Shown: piece by piece, positions 53,886-64,000 of the stretch
Position numbering within the stretch: position 1 is the first letter of the stretch
Layout of the letters: every line of letters starts with the position of its first letter
From: Salsuginibacillus kocurii DSM 18087
GTDB lineage: Bacteria; Bacillota; Bacilli; Bacillales; Marinococcaceae
NCBI RefSeq assembly: GCF_000377705.1
Contig: NZ_KB898624.1
Coordinates: forward strand, 302,516-366,515
Direction: 5' to 3'
DNA length: 64,000 nucleotides
Translations under genes and position numbers: made by a program
The notes under the pieces: generated by a model
What the model was told of the DNA's origin: nothing
The model's database searches: none
Seen by the model: the letters and a program-made list of their open reading frames with translations, nothing else

Positions 53886-55106
53886 TCATTTCAGTAAGAG
53901 GTGAGAAGCATGTTTTTTGGCCATTAAGCGGACTCGCTCACGCGAACCCGGTAAATAAAATGCTTCTGTCACCGTTTGATCTGCTGTAGCTATACCGATT
54001 ATAAACGTTCCTGGCGGCTGCCCTTCCTGGTCAGCCGGCCCAGCAACACCGGTTAAGCTAACGCCTACATCTGCTTGAAATTTTTGCTTAACTTCTTCTG
54101 CCATTACCTGAGCACAGCCCCGACTGATCACGCCTTCTTTATCAATAACTTCATTTGCTGATAACATACTCTCTTTAACAGAGGTCGCGTAAGAAACAAC
54201 ACCGCCCCTTACGACTTGTGAGGAACCGGGCAAAGCTGTAAATTCTTCCATCAGCCCGCCCCCTGTCAGGCTTTCAGCAAAAGCAAGCATTTTTCCTTCT
54301 TTTTTGTAGCGTTCTAACACTTTAGAAACGAGCGTATCTTTATCCTTTCCATAAAGATACGACCCGAACCGTTCGCTTATTATTGTTTCCATTTCATCTA
54401 ATAAGCGGTGACGCTCCGTTTTTGTACCAGCTTTTGCCGTCAAACGGATCATCACTTCCCCTTCCGAGGCAAGTGGGGCAATGGTAGGGTTAGTTTGGCT
54501 GGAGATTAAATCTTGTAAGCCGTCAGCTAAATCGGATTCTCCAATACCAAAAAATCGGAGTTCTCTTGATTCAATAGCTTCTAATCCATGAAGTTCCCTT
54601 ATAAGATAAGGTCTGATTTTTTCATTAAAAACAGCAAAACATTCCCGTGGTGGCCCTGGTATTAAAATAAACAGCGTTTCTTCGGACTGAAAGGTCATAC
54701 CGCACGCTAACCCAGCAGGATTGAGGAAGGGTTGGCCTCCTTGTAAATATAATGCTTGTTTTTTGTTTGCTTCACTCACTTTTTTTCCGCGCGCAGCCAT
54801 CCAACTCGTTAACTGCTGCATTGATTCTTCATGCGTGGCAAGGTCGGTCTTTATATAACGGGCGACTGTCTCTCTTGTAAGATCATCTTCTGTCGGCCCA
54901 AGTCCTCCCGTCAGCAATACAATATCAGCACGCTTGTCTGCAGCTTCTACTGCTTCGTAGAGGCGAGAGTCATTGTCCCCTACCACCGTGTGGAAAAACA
55001 CATCAATGCCTAGCTCCGCCAATTCTTGAGAGAGCTTTTGACCATTAGTGTTTGCAATTTGGCCGAGTAACAATTCTGAACCTACTGCAATAATTTCTGC
55101 ATTCAT
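53886..55106 (-). CDS. cinA: CinA: competence/damage-inducible protein, nicotinamide-nucleotide amidase type
   Basis: CinA has an N-terminal MoaB/MogA-like domain (NAEIIAVGSELLLGQIANTN, LLTGGLGPTEDDLTRE) and a C-terminal PncC-type NMN deamidase domain with AFAESLTGGGL and GVSLTGVAGPADQEG. The 406 residues match the usual size. In competent bacteria it links to RecA function, and in metabolism it recycles or repairs pyridine nucleotides. It lies between pgsA and the helicase gene, upstream of recA. Confidence 0.95.
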   Translation of the reverse strand: MNAEIIAVGSELLLGQIANTNGQKLSQELAELGIDVFFHTVVGDNDSRLYEAVEAADKRADIVLLTGGLGPTEDDLTRETVARYIKTDLATHEESMQQLTSWMAARGKKVSEANKKQALYLQGGQPFLNPAGLACGMTFQSEETLFILIPGPPRECFAVFNEKIRPYLIRELHGLEAIESRELRFFGIGESDLADGLQDLISSQTNPTIAPLASEGEVMIRLTAKAGTKTERHRLLDEMETIISERFGSYLYGKDKDTLVSKVLERYKKEGKMLAFAESLTGGGLMEEFTALPGSSQVVRGGVVSYATSVKESMLSANEVIDKEGVISRGCAQVMAEEVKQKFQADVGVSLTGVAGPADQEGQPPGTFIIGIATADQTVTEAFYLPGSRERVRLMAKKHASHLLLK

Positions 55107-55122
55107 TAATTTCAGCCCCTGC

Positions 55123-55695
55123 TTAGACGTCTAGAACATGTCGATTTTTATAGAAATAATCCCAGCCAGAAATAATAGTCAAGATAACCGCCACCCACAT
55201 GAACAGCATACCCAGAGGAAACCCTTCCAAACCAAATGGGGTATTGTGCAAAAGTAATATGGCGAGTCCTGCCATTTGAAACACTGTTTTCCATTTCCCG
55301 AGGGGGCTGGCAGCGATTACTTGCCCATCAGCTGCCGCTAACAAGCGCATACCTGTTACAGCAAATTCTCGACTCAAAATGACCACTGCCATCCAGGCGG
55401 GCAGCAAGCCAATTTCGACCAAAGAGACTAAAGCTGCGGTTACTAAAAGTTTATCTGCCAAAGGGTCAAGGAACTTACCCAAGTTAGTTACAAGTCCTTC
55501 TTTTCGTGCCAAGTAACCGTCCAGCCAATCTGTGGTGGCAGCAATAATAAAGATAAAAGCAGCAATCAAATGGTGGGTTGGAATCGCACTTGCTCCAAGC
55601 TGTACATCGCCCCAATCAAAAGGGACGAGCAGGAAAATCATAAAAATGGGAATTAAAGCAATTCGTATGAGTGTAATTTGATTTGGGAGATTCAC
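55123..55695 (-). CDS. pgsA: CDP-diacylglycerol-glycerol-3-phosphate 3-phosphatidyltransferase PgsA
   Basis: PgsA makes phosphatidylglycerophosphate, the precursor of phosphatidylglycerol. From the GTG at 55695 (AGGTGG upstream) the protein has 190 residues and about five to six transmembrane helices. The CDP-alcohol phosphotransferase motif D-G-x2-A-R-x8-G-x3-D-x3-D is visible in TDWLDGYLARKEG and LGKFLDPLADKLL. The longer frame to 55785 lacks a binding site. Confidence 0.95.
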   Translation of the reverse strand: MNLPNQITLIRIALIPIFMIFLLVPFDWGDVQLGASAIPTHHLIAAFIFIIAATTDWLDGYLARKEGLVTNLGKFLDPLADKLLVTAALVSLVEIGLLPAWMAVVILSREFAVTGMRLLAAADGQVIAASPLGKWKTVFQMAGLAILLLHNTPFGLEGFPLGMLFMWVAVILTIISGWDYFYKNRHVLDV

Positions 55696-55904
55696 GTTAA
55701 ACCACCTAAAAATAAAGGTTGTAAAAGAAAGGAAGAACCTTTCACTTCCCTCTTCATGAATAAAACCTGAATGAAGCACACGCAAGGAAAATGGAGAGAA
55801 TGAGCAGTTACATATTTCCCCTTCTTATTATATTTGTAACATAATTAGACTAAGTTAAAAACATAAGGAGAACCGGTACCCAACAAGAGAGTGCCGGCTA
55901 AGGC

Positions 55905-56768
55905 CTATTCAAGAACAAAGGTAATGTTTTGCAAGTCTTGTTGGCCAGGATCAATATCATACTCATATTCCTCGCCATTTAACACAATGGTTAAATTCGG
56001 CGAATAACCAGTTCGTACGGTTACTTCACTTTGGTCCGTAAAAGAATGTGTTTCTTCTGATTCTCCGCCATTTTCTGTGCTTGAGATTGTTGCACCAGCT
56101 TCATTTCTGAATTCGGTCCACGCCTCACCGTCAAAGAACAGTTCGAATTCTAATTCATCGGCACCGCTGACTTCAACCACCGTTTGTTCGCCTTCAGCTG
56201 AAACAGTTTCAAAAGAAATATCTCCTTCTTCGTCTTCTTCATCTTCTTCGGCTTCTGCATTCTCAGCGTCTTCCTCAGCGGCCTCATCTTCCTCATCTTC
56301 TTCCTCATCATTCCCGCCATTTTCACTTTCAAACGCAGGCTCCTCATCTGGTGGTAAACCTTCTGTGCTTTCATCGTCGCCCATGCTAAACATCCAGATG
56401 GCCACGGAAAGGACGAGAACGAGAGCAAGCATTGTAACTGCAGATATTATAGAAGCCAGCTTCGGTTTTTTCTTTTCTACCCGTGGCTTACTTCTTTCTG
56501 CGCGTGATGGAAGTTCCACAGGTTTTTGTTTTGGTTTCGGAAGCTCAGAAGCATACTCTTCAAAGATTTCTTCAGAGTTTAAGCGCAGAGCTTCAGCGTA
56601 GCTTTTCACAAAAGCCCTCGCATAAAAAGCTCCCGGCAAAGAGTCATAATCTCCCTCTTCAATAGCGATTAAATATCTGCGCTGGATTTTAGTACGCTCT
56701 TGAAGCTCATCCATACTCATGCCTTGTTCTTCTCTTGTTTCTTTTAAATACCGACCCAATTCAGACAA
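55905..56768 (-). CDS. rodZ: RodZ-like protein (YmfM)
   Basis: RodZ links MreB to the cell-wall machinery. The 287-residue protein has an N-terminal Xre-type helix-turn-helix (LGRYLKETREEQGMSMDELQ), a basic linker and one transmembrane helix (about 105-127). A very acidic stretch follows (about 140-185, mostly Glu and Asp), then a C-terminal DUF4115 beta domain. The acidic linker is unusually long and fits a salt- or alkali-adapted cell surface. The start is TTG at 56768 after TAGGTG. Confidence 0.92.
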   Translation of the reverse strand: MSELGRYLKETREEQGMSMDELQERTKIQRRYLIAIEEGDYDSLPGAFYARAFVKSYAEALRLNSEEIFEEYASELPKPKQKPVELPSRAERSKPRVEKKKPKLASIISAVTMLALVLVLSVAIWMFSMGDDESTEGLPPDEEPAFESENGGNDEEEDEEDEAAEEDAENAEAEEDEEDEEGDISFETVSAEGEQTVVEVSGADELEFELFFDGEAWTEFRNEAGATISSTENGGESEETHSFTDQSEVTVRTGYSPNLTIVLNGEEYEYDIDPGQQDLQNITFVLE

Positions 56769-56785
56769 TACTTAACACCTACCAA

Positions 56786-57553
56786 CTAACTGATATCAAA
56801 TGAGGAAAAGCCAGAATCAACCACTTCATATGTTATTTCCTCAGATTCATCATTTCTTAATTCAATAATACAATCAAAATCTTGTAAGGTGTATGGCGTT
56901 TCCCTAACAAATATATCAGGGTGTTCCACCACTTTCACAGCTGGAAGTCTAAGAATTTCATCGACAAGGATTTTGTGTTTTTCCGGTGCGCGCATCGTCG
57001 TCACGATTCCATCAATGATATAGATGAGGCCTGAACCCATCTCATCATCGGCTAATTGGTTTCGTACCGTCTGCCTTAATAACGTAGACGAAATAAAGGA
57101 CCAATGTTTATTTGCACAAACGCTAGCGGCAACTACAGATTCCGTTTTACCTACACGAGGCATCCCTCGTATGCCTACTAAGTAATGGCGGTCCGTCTTG
57201 AAAAGCTCGGCCATGAAATCAACAAGCAGGCCCAGTTCATCTCGAACGAAACGAAATGTTTTTTTATCATCTGCATCTCGTTCAATATACCTTCCATGCA
57301 TCACAGCTAACCGATCCCTCAGCTTGGGCTCTCGTAACTTTTTCACTGTAATATTTGAAATGGTTTCAAGGATGGCACGGAATCTTTTAACTTGATCATC
57401 ACTTGAGCTACGTATAAGCATTCCACGACGTCGGTCTTCTACACCGTTAATCGTGACGATATTTATTGATAGCATGCCTAACAATGACGCAATATCCCCA
57501 AGAAGTCCCGGGCGATTTTCATGGATTTGGTACTCAAGATACCATTCTTTCAT
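56786..57553 (-). CDS. ymfK: YmfK family protein (DUF3388)
   Basis: The 255-residue protein opens with an ACT-like regulatory domain (YLEYQIHENRPGLLGDIASL, NIVTINGVEDRRRGML). A second domain carries a P-loop-like GMPRVGKTESVV. This combination is the DUF3388/YmfK family, conserved in Bacillus next to ymfM and ymfJ. Function unknown. GGAGCC lies upstream of the ATG. Confidence 0.92.
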   Translation of the reverse strand: MKEWYLEYQIHENRPGLLGDIASLLGMLSINIVTINGVEDRRRGMLIRSSSDDQVKRFRAILETISNITVKKLREPKLRDRLAVMHGRYIERDADDKKTFRFVRDELGLLVDFMAELFKTDRHYLVGIRGMPRVGKTESVVAASVCANKHWSFISSTLLRQTVRNQLADDEMGSGLIYIIDGIVTTMRAPEKHKILVDEILRLPAVKVVEHPDIFVRETPYTLQDFDCIIELRNDESEEITYEVVDSGFSSFDIS

Positions 57554-57818
57554 ATCGTTAGCCGGCTCCTTTCATGCCAATAGAAAAAGGATACAGATTA
57601 ATAAAACCTCCTTCTGGCGGGGGAACGTGTGCATACGGTTGTCATTTTACGCTATATTAGCCAATTTGAACAGTCTTTCCAAGCATATTCTTCCTCAGAG
57701 TGAAAAATATGAAGATGGTTGGAGAAGAAAGGCATCATTGCATAGTCATCATTTCTTAAAAGTGATAAAAGAGGGCTACTATAGTTTTCTTGGTGGGGAT
57801 GAAATTTTTCTATTATAG
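57554..57818. other. Gap between ymfK and ymfJ terminator
   Basis: No gene or RNA is recognisable; it presumably holds the promoter for ymfK and the genes after it. Confidence 0.45.
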
Positions 57819-57843
57819 AAAAAGGAGCCGCATATGCAGCTCC
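57819..57843 (-). terminator. Terminator after ymfJ
   Basis: GGAGC/GCTCC stem extended through CATATG, followed by TTTTT on the minus strand. Confidence 0.75.
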
Positions 57844-57848
57844 CCCCA

Positions 57849-58106
57849 TTAATGCGTACCTTCATCTTGTACGAGTTTTACCATCATATTTGCAATGGCA
57901 TGTTGTTCATTTTCATCTGCTACTTCCCACATATCACGGATTACCCGTTCTTGTTCATTTTTGGGTTCTACGTTTTCTGACAAATACTCTCCAACCTGAT
58001 AGGCTACATCTGACACGACTTCCTGGTTCATTCCTTCATCCTGACCTTGATGAAGGCGGTCGCCCAGAAAATCTTTCCACTGTTCCCATTGATCAAGTAC
58101 AGACAT
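57849..58106 (-). CDS. ymfJ: YmfJ family protein (DUF3243)
   Basis: The 85-residue protein (starting MSVLDQWEQWKDFLGDRLHQ) is a small all-helical DUF3243 member with VGEYLSENVEPKNEQE. The ATG at 58106 has AAAGGAGG upstream; the frame extends to 58196 but without a binding site and over the end of ymfI. Function unknown; the position after ymfI is conserved. Confidence 0.92.
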   Translation of the reverse strand: MSVLDQWEQWKDFLGDRLHQGQDEGMNQEVVSDVAYQVGEYLSENVEPKNEQERVIRDMWEVADENEQHAIANMMVKLVQDEGTH

Positions 58107-58186
58107 CTTAATCCTCCTTTGAATGAGAGTCACACGTAGTGTACCCTCGAAATAAGAATCTATCCTTGAACATTGGATAAAATCTG

Positions 58187-58918
58187 TTAAATCCATGCTC
58201 CATTTATATTTAATATATGCCCATTGACATAGCCGGCCTGCTCTGATGCTAAAAAGGAGACTGCTGCCGCTACTTCGTCCGGAGCGGCAAAGCGTCCGGC
58301 TGGAATTTCGCTCTTTAAGGCTTCTTTCTCCTCTGTAGAAAATCGTTCCATCATGGGAGTGTCCACAGCCCCAGGAGCTACTCCATTGACGGTAATACCG
58401 GTAGGCGCTACTTCTTTGCCAAGAGAGCGCACAAATGAATTCAACCCGCCTTTTACAGACGAATATATCACTTCACACGATGCTCCAATGTCTCCCCAGA
58501 TCGAAGAAATGACAATAACCCGCCCCGCCTGCTCCCGAATCATAGAAGGCAAAAGCTGCTGGGTAAGCCGCATTGGGCTAATCAAATGAAGCTGTAAGGT
58601 CTTTTGGAACTCTTCTGCGGACACGTCCGTAAACAAACCATAAGGGCTTGTACCACCGGTATGTACCACCGTATGGACGTTAACATGTATTTCTTCCAAG
58701 AGTTTTTCCAACCCTCTCTCGCTGCTTAAGTCTGCCTGAATCGGTAGAGCTTCCACGCCCATTGCCTTGCATTCATCTAGCAAGAAACGAACTTTCTTCT
58801 CATTTTGATTGTAATGGAGCAGTAATGAGTTGCCTTCTTTTGCAAAAGTCCTGGCCACAGCTTGCCCTACCCCGCCACTGGCCCCTGTGACCAAAACCCA
58901 TTTAACTTTATTGCCCAA
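58187..58918 (-). CDS. ymfI: SDR-family reductase YmfI (EF-P 5-aminopentanone reductase)
   Basis: YmfI reduces the 5-aminopentanone group on Lys32 of elongation factor P in Bacillus. The 243-residue Rossmann protein has TGASGGVGQ for NADPH, the catalytic Ser in VISSIWGDIG and Tyr/Lys in YSSVKGG. The TTG start at 58918 lies two bases after the ymfH stop. The spoIIIE-ymfFHI order supports the orthology; a FabG-like role is the alternative. Confidence 0.9.
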   Translation of the reverse strand: MGNKVKWVLVTGASGGVGQAVARTFAKEGNSLLLHYNQNEKKVRFLLDECKAMGVEALPIQADLSSERGLEKLLEEIHVNVHTVVHTGGTSPYGLFTDVSAEEFQKTLQLHLISPMRLTQQLLPSMIREQAGRVIVISSIWGDIGASCEVIYSSVKGGLNSFVRSLGKEVAPTGITVNGVAPGAVDTPMMERFSTEEKEALKSEIPAGRFAAPDEVAAAVSFLASEQAGYVNGHILNINGAWI

Positions 58919-58920
58919 GT

Positions 58921-60222
58921 TTAAGCATCCACTTTCACTTTTGGCTTAATATAGTGAACGGATTGCTGAGTAGGTTCAAAATGTTCGTTTAAAGCTTTGT
59001 TTACATCTGTATGAGTTAAGTCTTCCAAAGTTGGAACGACATCAAACAAATCCATTCCGTTTTCTTCATACCGGGTAAATTGGGTCGCAATAAATTCCGG
59101 GCTGTTTAACTGTTTCAAAAATGTACCAATTCGCTTTTTGCGGACTCGCTGAAACAACTCATCAGATATTTCATTATTGCGAAAGCTGCTCAACACCTTT
59201 TCAATTCTAGCCACCAGTTCTTCAGGGTCTTTGGAATCGCCTCCGATTAGCGAGAAAGCAAAGGTCTTTTCGGCGGTAAAATCTACAGAAAATGAATCGT
59301 CTATTAACCCTTCTTCATACATTTCTTCATATGCTTCTGAACCAGGGCCAAACATCGCGTCTAACGCAAGCTGGATCGATAGTTCATATCTTAACAGCTC
59401 TTCACCTTGCCTATTTGGATTTTTATCTTTAAACCCCATTAAACATTTCGGTGTGGAAACACTCATTTCCGTTTGCTTTTCCTGGGACTTTGGTTCGGCC
59501 GGCTCATCTGGAAAGATTCGTTCGATCTCTTCCGGCGGATCGAATGATTTTTCTGCTTGATTGTTGCGAATTTCTTCAATCATCTTCTCAGGGTCAAACG
59601 GGCCGACAATAAAGAGGGTCATATTAACCGGATGATAAAAGGTGTTATAACACGTATATAAATCATCTTTAGTAATTTCTTGAATCGACTCTTCTGTACC
59701 GGCGATATCGGTCGCCACTGGATGCTTTTGATACATTTCGCTTAATAAGCCAAAAAGAATTTGAAAGTCGGCATTATCCTTATACATTCTTATTTCTTGT
59801 TCGATAATTCCTTTTTCTTTTTCCACACTATCTTCTGTAAAGTAAGGGTGCTGGACAAAGTCCAAAAGAGTATGGACATTTTTTATAACTTGTTCGGTAC
59901 TAGAAAACAAGTAAGCCGTCCTCGTAAACGTAGTAAAAGCGTTTGCCTGGGCACCGCGCTCGCCAAAGGTTTGAAACACATCCCCTTCTTCATCTTCAAA
60001 CATTTTATGTTCAAGAAAATGAGCGATCCCATCAGGCACTTTTACTGCTTCTTCACCCTTTAAAGGTACAAAATGATCATCTACAGAACCATAATTCGTC
60101 GTAAATGTCGCAAAGGTCTTGTTTAAAGAATCCTTTGGAAGTAGAAAGACCGAAAGGCCGTTGTCTAATTTTTCTTGGTAAAGGGTTTCTTTTAAGGTCG
60201 GAAAATCTTTTTTCTCTAACAT
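58921..60222 (-). CDS. ymfH: M16-family zinc peptidase YmfH
   Basis: From the ATG at 60222 (GGGGAGG upstream) the protein has 433 residues. It carries the inverted zinc motif HFLEH within GIAHFLEHKMFED and the distal Glu in EKGIIEQEI, so it is the catalytic member of the YmfF/YmfH pair. In some bacteria such pairs process peptides. ymfF ends one base before this start, consistent with a stoichiometric pair. Confidence 0.92.
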   Translation of the reverse strand: MLEKKDFPTLKETLYQEKLDNGLSVFLLPKDSLNKTFATFTTNYGSVDDHFVPLKGEEAVKVPDGIAHFLEHKMFEDEEGDVFQTFGERGAQANAFTTFTRTAYLFSSTEQVIKNVHTLLDFVQHPYFTEDSVEKEKGIIEQEIRMYKDNADFQILFGLLSEMYQKHPVATDIAGTEESIQEITKDDLYTCYNTFYHPVNMTLFIVGPFDPEKMIEEIRNNQAEKSFDPPEEIERIFPDEPAEPKSQEKQTEMSVSTPKCLMGFKDKNPNRQGEELLRYELSIQLALDAMFGPGSEAYEEMYEEGLIDDSFSVDFTAEKTFAFSLIGGDSKDPEELVARIEKVLSSFRNNEISDELFQRVRKKRIGTFLKQLNSPEFIATQFTRYEENGMDLFDVVPTLEDLTHTDVNKALNEHFEPTQQSVHYIKPKVKVDA

Positions 60223-60223
60223 G

Positions 60224-61486
60224 TTATGCTTCCTCCCCGTGCAGAAAATAAACAGTGTCCAACCGTACTTTAGCGGCACAATCAATCACATCTTGTTTCG
60301 TCACTTGTTCTAACTGTTGGATCCAGTCAGCAATGTTACGCTCCACTCCAGAAACGACGGCATGATATGAAAGTTCAATCAAGCCCCGGGAAGTGTCAGA
60401 TTGTTCTAGCAGCTGATTCTTCTGCATTCGAATCGTTTGTTGAAGTTCTTCCTCACTAAAGTCACCATTTACAAGTGCTTCTAGCTGCTCCACCATAATC
60501 GATCTGGTTTTATCGTACTCTTTCGGATCAATGCCGGCCAGAGCGAGCACCAGTCCTTTATGGCTTTCGTACCGCGAAGCAGCATAGTAAGCCAAGCTTT
60601 CTTTTTCTCTAACATTCACAAACAATTTAGAATGAGGAAAACCACCGAACAGACCATTGCAAATTTGCATTGCCGCAAATTCTGCATCAGAAAAACGAAC
60701 AGGGGTGCGGAAGCCAAGGTGCAGTTTACTCTGTTGGATATCCTCAGTTTCTTCATGAGTACTAACTTCTTCCGGCAGGTTATTTTTAGACTGCGTAGTT
60801 GATTCGTTGATGTTAACCTTTCTCTCAGGCAAAGCAGCTAATACATCCTCTTCTGTCATCACCCCAACTGCATATAAGTCGAATTGATCTTCACTTAAAA
60901 GCTTGTTATACGCTTCTTTCAAGTCGTCAGCTGTTAGTTGGTCAATCGCTTCAATGCTTCCATAAGGATGAAGGCCGAACGGTTCATTCTTACACATTTC
61001 TTCAAGCAAACGTACATTTGCGTAACGGGTTTTGTCATCTTTAATACTAGTTATTCGCTGCTTTAATGCTTGTTTCTCGGTATTAATCACCCGCTCATCA
61101 AAGCTCCCTGCTTCAGTCAAGAAAGGATTAAAAATGACTTCAACTAGAAAAGCAAGTGCCTTTTCTGCTAAAGGAACATCTGCTTTTAAATATCGTTCGT
61201 TCGCTACTTCCACCCGAATGGCCATCACATGGTGCTCTCCCTTTTTGGTCACTTCTATGCCAAACGTAGCGCCATATAATTCATCCAAATGAGCACGAAT
61301 ATCTTTTCGGCTTGGAAACTGCTCCGTTGCGCTTTTTAGGACGTTGGCCAGCAACGCCCGGGCAGCTACTGTTTCTTTTTCAAGCGGAGCTTTAATCTGT
61401 AGCACAAAGGTATTTGTTTTAAATGCGTCACTGGGAAGCAAATGGACATGAAACCCTTTTACATGTTCGGTTTTTTCTTTTATCAC
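60224..61486 (-). CDS. ymfF: M16-family protein YmfF (non-catalytic partner)
   Basis: The 420-residue protein has the M16 fold ([45 protein letters not shown]) but no HxxEH zinc motif in the first domain, which marks it as the non-catalytic member paired with YmfH. The GTG at 61486 overlaps the spoIIIE stop (GTGA) and has AGGAG upstream. Confidence 0.92.
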   Translation of the reverse strand: MIKEKTEHVKGFHVHLLPSDAFKTNTFVLQIKAPLEKETVAARALLANVLKSATEQFPSRKDIRAHLDELYGATFGIEVTKKGEHHVMAIRVEVANERYLKADVPLAEKALAFLVEVIFNPFLTEAGSFDERVINTEKQALKQRITSIKDDKTRYANVRLLEEMCKNEPFGLHPYGSIEAIDQLTADDLKEAYNKLLSEDQFDLYAVGVMTEEDVLAALPERKVNINESTTQSKNNLPEEVSTHEETEDIQQSKLHLGFRTPVRFSDAEFAAMQICNGLFGGFPHSKLFVNVREKESLAYYAASRYESHKGLVLALAGIDPKEYDKTRSIMVEQLEALVNGDFSEEELQQTIRMQKNQLLEQSDTSRGLIELSYHAVVSGVERNIADWIQQLEQVTKQDVIDCAAKVRLDTVYFLHGEEA

Positions 61487-63783
61487 GACGTAGATCTCCT
61501 TTCATCAGAACGCTCTAAGTAATCGACACTCCCGATTAAGACATCACGGGGTTTCTTCCCTTCATAAGGCCCTACTACACCCCTAGCTTCCATTTCATCA
61601 ACTAATCTTGCTGCTCGTGTATAACCAATTCGAAAACGGCGTTGAAGCATGGATACTGAAGCTGACTGTTTGTTGACAATAAATTCGACCGCTTCGGGAT
61701 AAAGCTCGTCTTCCACATCTTTTGTCTCTTCAGGCTCTTCACTTGGGATCATATCTTCTTGATAAACAGCTTTTTGTTGCTCAACGATCGCTTCTACAAC
61801 TTGCTCTACTTCCTCATCTGAGAGAAATGCCCCTTGAACACGCGTGGACTTATTTGATCCTACCGGCATATACAGCATATCTCCTTTACCCAGCAGTTTT
61901 TCCGCACCACCTGCGTCCAGAATAGTGCGCGAATCGGTTTGGCTGGAAACACCGAAGGCAATACGTGAAGGAATATTGGCTTTAATAACCCCGGTAATAA
62001 CATCTACTGACGGGCGCTGAGTAGCCAGAATCATATGAATCCCGGCAGCCCTTGCCATCTGAGCGAGGCGTGTAATCGCATCTTCCACTTCGCCTGATGC
62101 TACCATCATTAAGTCTGCTAATTCATCCACGATCACGACAATATAGGGGAGTTCGGCCTGTTTTTCCTCCTTCGTATCATTGTGCTTCTTTACATAGTCA
62201 TTATACCCTTCAATATTCCGAGTGCCTGAATGAGAAAATAGGTCATAGCGTCTTTCCATCTCAGCTACCACTTTTTTCAAAGCCTGGGCTGCTTTTTTCG
62301 GCTCTGTCACAACAGGCGATAACAGATGCGGCACACCGTTATAAACATTGAGCTCTACCATTTTCGGGTCAATCATCATCAGTTTCACTTCATGTGGTTT
62401 AGCTTTTAATAATATACTCGTTACAATCCCATTGATACACACACTTTTTCCGCTTCCGGTCGCCCCGGCAACGAGCAAATGCGGCATTTTGTTCAAAGAA
62501 GCCATAATCGGCTTACCGGAAATATCACGCCCTAAAGCGACTGATAAGATGTGGTCTTCACTTTCACTTTCTAACACTTCGCGCAATGTTACCATCGAGA
62601 CAGCTTGATTAGGTACTTCAATACCGACAGCCGCTTTTCCAGGGATTGGAGCTTCAATCCGAATATCCTTAGCGGCAAGCGCGAGTGCAATATCATCGGC
62701 CAAGTTAACAATTTTACTAACCTTTACGCCCGTGCTCGGCTGGATTTCATACTTCGTGACTGCTGGACCGACATGGACTTCAATCACCTTGGCCTGGACC
62801 CCAAAGCTTTGCAGGGTGTCTTCTAAGATTTTTGCATTTGAAGAAATTTGGGATCGCTCGTACGTTTGGTTTTCCTTGGCTGGTGTTTGCAGCAAATTCA
62901 TACTTGGCAGTTCATATGCTTCATTTTCCGTTTCTGCTTGCAACAGCGACACCGGTGGTTGTTCTTCCTCTGCCTCGTTTGCCGGTTTCACAGCTGCCGC
63001 TTCCTTTTTCTTTTTTGGTTGGGCTTGATCTGTAAAACTATAAATGACCGGTTCCTCTACTTCGGCGCTATTTGCTGGCTCTGGAGCCGGCTTGTCCTGT
63101 TTTTCTTTTGTTTTTGTACTCGCTGGTTCCTGCTTTTGTGCTTTACTTTGTTGTCTCGCTTGCTGTTTGGTTTGAATCTTTTGTTTCAAAGTTAGGTAGA
63201 TTTTTTTCAGGTTGTGCAGAAACTTTGTCCCTATCTCGTGGAACGAACGGTTCGTAATGAAAAGAAAAGCAATTAAGAAAAACAAAACAGCTACCACTCG
63301 TGTTCCTGCAGTATCAAATAAAAAGTGGCTCATAGCAAACAACAAAGCACCTAGCATGCCTCCGCCAATATCAGCAGAACTCATTTGGCCTGTGATCTCC
63401 ATCCAATAAAGCATCCATGTATTTATGAGTACAGAGCCTTCAGAAAAGGGTCCTGATGCTCCTAACGCTTCAAATAACCTGACATGAGTTAATAATAAAA
63501 GGCCACCCATTAAAAAATAAAAACCCATCATTCGTTTTGTCACAAGCGGAGGAAATGAACGTTTAACCATCAAGTACCCTGACAAAAACATAAGAACAAT
63601 TGTAATAATCATATGCCATTCGCCAACAAATAATCGGAATAATTGAATTAAGGTCCATCCGACTATGCCTAACCCGAATAAAGCAAACAAACTTAAAGCA
63701 AAAAGAGCCAAGGCGCCTAATTCATACCCAAACTGAGTTCGCCATGATTGTTTGCTCTGTTTTTTCTTTTTTTTCTTAGCCAT
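61483..63783 (-). CDS. spoIIIE: DNA translocase SpoIIIE/FtsK
   Basis: SpoIIIE pumps the chromosome into the forespore and clears DNA from septa. From the ATG at 63783 (GAGGAGGG upstream) it has 766 residues: a Lys-rich start, four transmembrane helices (about 20-180), a Gln/Lys/Glu-rich linker (190-320), and the translocase motor with GATGSGKSV and [14 protein letters not shown]-terminal gamma winged helix follows with [20 protein letters not shown]. It heads the ymf gene block. Confidence 0.97.
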   Translation of the reverse strand: MAKKKKKKQSKQSWRTQFGYELGALALFALSLFALFGLGIVGWTLIQLFRLFVGEWHMIITIVLMFLSGYLMVKRSFPPLVTKRMMGFYFLMGGLLLLTHVRLFEALGASGPFSEGSVLINTWMLYWMEITGQMSSADIGGGMLGALLFAMSHFLFDTAGTRVVAVLFFLIAFLFITNRSFHEIGTKFLHNLKKIYLTLKQKIQTKQQARQQSKAQKQEPASTKTKEKQDKPAPEPANSAEVEEPVIYSFTDQAQPKKKKEAAAVKPANEAEEEQPPVSLLQAETENEAYELPSMNLLQTPAKENQTYERSQISSNAKILEDTLQSFGVQAKVIEVHVGPAVTKYEIQPSTGVKVSKIVNLADDIALALAAKDIRIEAPIPGKAAVGIEVPNQAVSMVTLREVLESESEDHILSVALGRDISGKPIMASLNKMPHLLVAGATGSGKSVCINGIVTSILLKAKPHEVKLMMIDPKMVELNVYNGVPHLLSPVVTEPKKAAQALKKVVAEMERRYDLFSHSGTRNIEGYNDYVKKHNDTKEEKQAELPYIVVIVDELADLMMVASGEVEDAITRLAQMARAAGIHMILATQRPSVDVITGVIKANIPSRIAFGVSSQTDSRTILDAGGAEKLLGKGDMLYMPVGSNKSTRVQGAFLSDEEVEQVVEAIVEQQKAVYQEDMIPSEEPEETKDVEDELYPEAVEFIVNKQSASVSMLQRRFRIGYTRAARLVDEMEARGVVGPYEGKKPRDVLIGSVDYLERSDERRSTS

Positions 63784-64000
63784 CTTTATCCCTCCTCGTA
63801 AGGGGCTGAATTCTCGTGTTGCGGTGCTAATCATATGTATTATGTAAACAGAGGCTAGGTTCTTGAAGTTGGGTTCTCAAAGGAGAGGGCCTCATTACCT
63901 CCGTTGCATGCAGGGGCCTTACCACATTCATATGTACGCCATCGGCTCCTATTGTTCAATGGCGCCGTAGCCCTAGCTGATTATGGGTAAGTTCATGCAA

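Noticed and set aside
56077-56601. 174-codon Ser-rich plus-strand frame
   Set aside because: It is the antisense of the Glu/Asp-rich linker of rodZ; the Ser runs come from complementary codons.
1-64000. CRISPR arrays, rRNA operons, other tRNAs, riboswitches
   Set aside because: I found no regularly spaced direct repeats of CRISPR type, no rRNA, no tRNA besides selC, and no leader I could assign to a known riboswitch class.

Overview
The window is chromosomal DNA from a spore-forming member of the Bacillaceae. It carries a long block collinear with Bacillus subtilis (spoIIIE-ymfFHIJKM-pgsA-cinA-recA-rny-ymdB-spoVS-miaB-ricA-cotE-mutSL-miaA-hfq-spoVK-hflX-ynbB-glnRA, then lexA/tkt/sirA/yneF), many sporulation genes (spoVK, spoVS, cotE, a CotY/CotZ-type coat protein, an alpha/beta SASP) and consensus Gram-positive ribosome binding sites. 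Some proteins have very acidic stretches (RodZ, CotE), which would suit a halophilic or alkaliphilic Bacillus relative. No rRNA gene lies in the window, so the genus stays open. The organism uses selenocysteine: selB and a tRNA-Sec gene are present.

Region by region. 1-4.8 kb is a selenium locus: a PhnD-type binding lipoprotein (cut by the window edge), a divergent LysR regulator, a GT4 glycosyltransferase resembling the selenosugar synthase SenB, selB, and divergent selC. 4.8-20 kb holds small conserved Bacillus genes, a heterodimeric ABC exporter (yheI/yheH type), copZ, the tkt-sirA-yneF region, and lexA with a divergent small membrane gene that occupies the position of the SOS division inhibitor yneA. 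20-25 kb is accessory: tiny sporulation-type proteins, a YolD gene with a LexA box, decayed repeats, and an AT-rich island with a two-gene system resembling the Kiwa anti-phage system. 25-30 kb is glnA-glnR-ynbB-hflX.

30.1-33.8 kb is the most unusual part. spoVK is split by a 2,725-bp element that carries a large serine recombinase, a translationally coupled 45-residue protein and an aldo/keto reductase. A 7-bp core (TAGTGAA on the coding strand) is shared by both junctions. Recombination at this core would restore an uninterrupted 310-residue SpoVK in frame, and the excised circle would carry a perfect 9-bp inverted repeat centred on the crossover. This is the architecture of a developmentally excised, skin-like element.

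34-64 kb is conserved housekeeping, DNA-repair and sporulation chromosome, nearly all on the minus strand. Notable points are a tyrosine recombinase homologue lacking most catalytic residues, a DEAD-box helicase with a DbpA-type RNA-binding domain inserted between cinA and recA, and a conserved-type intergenic repeat upstream of cotE.
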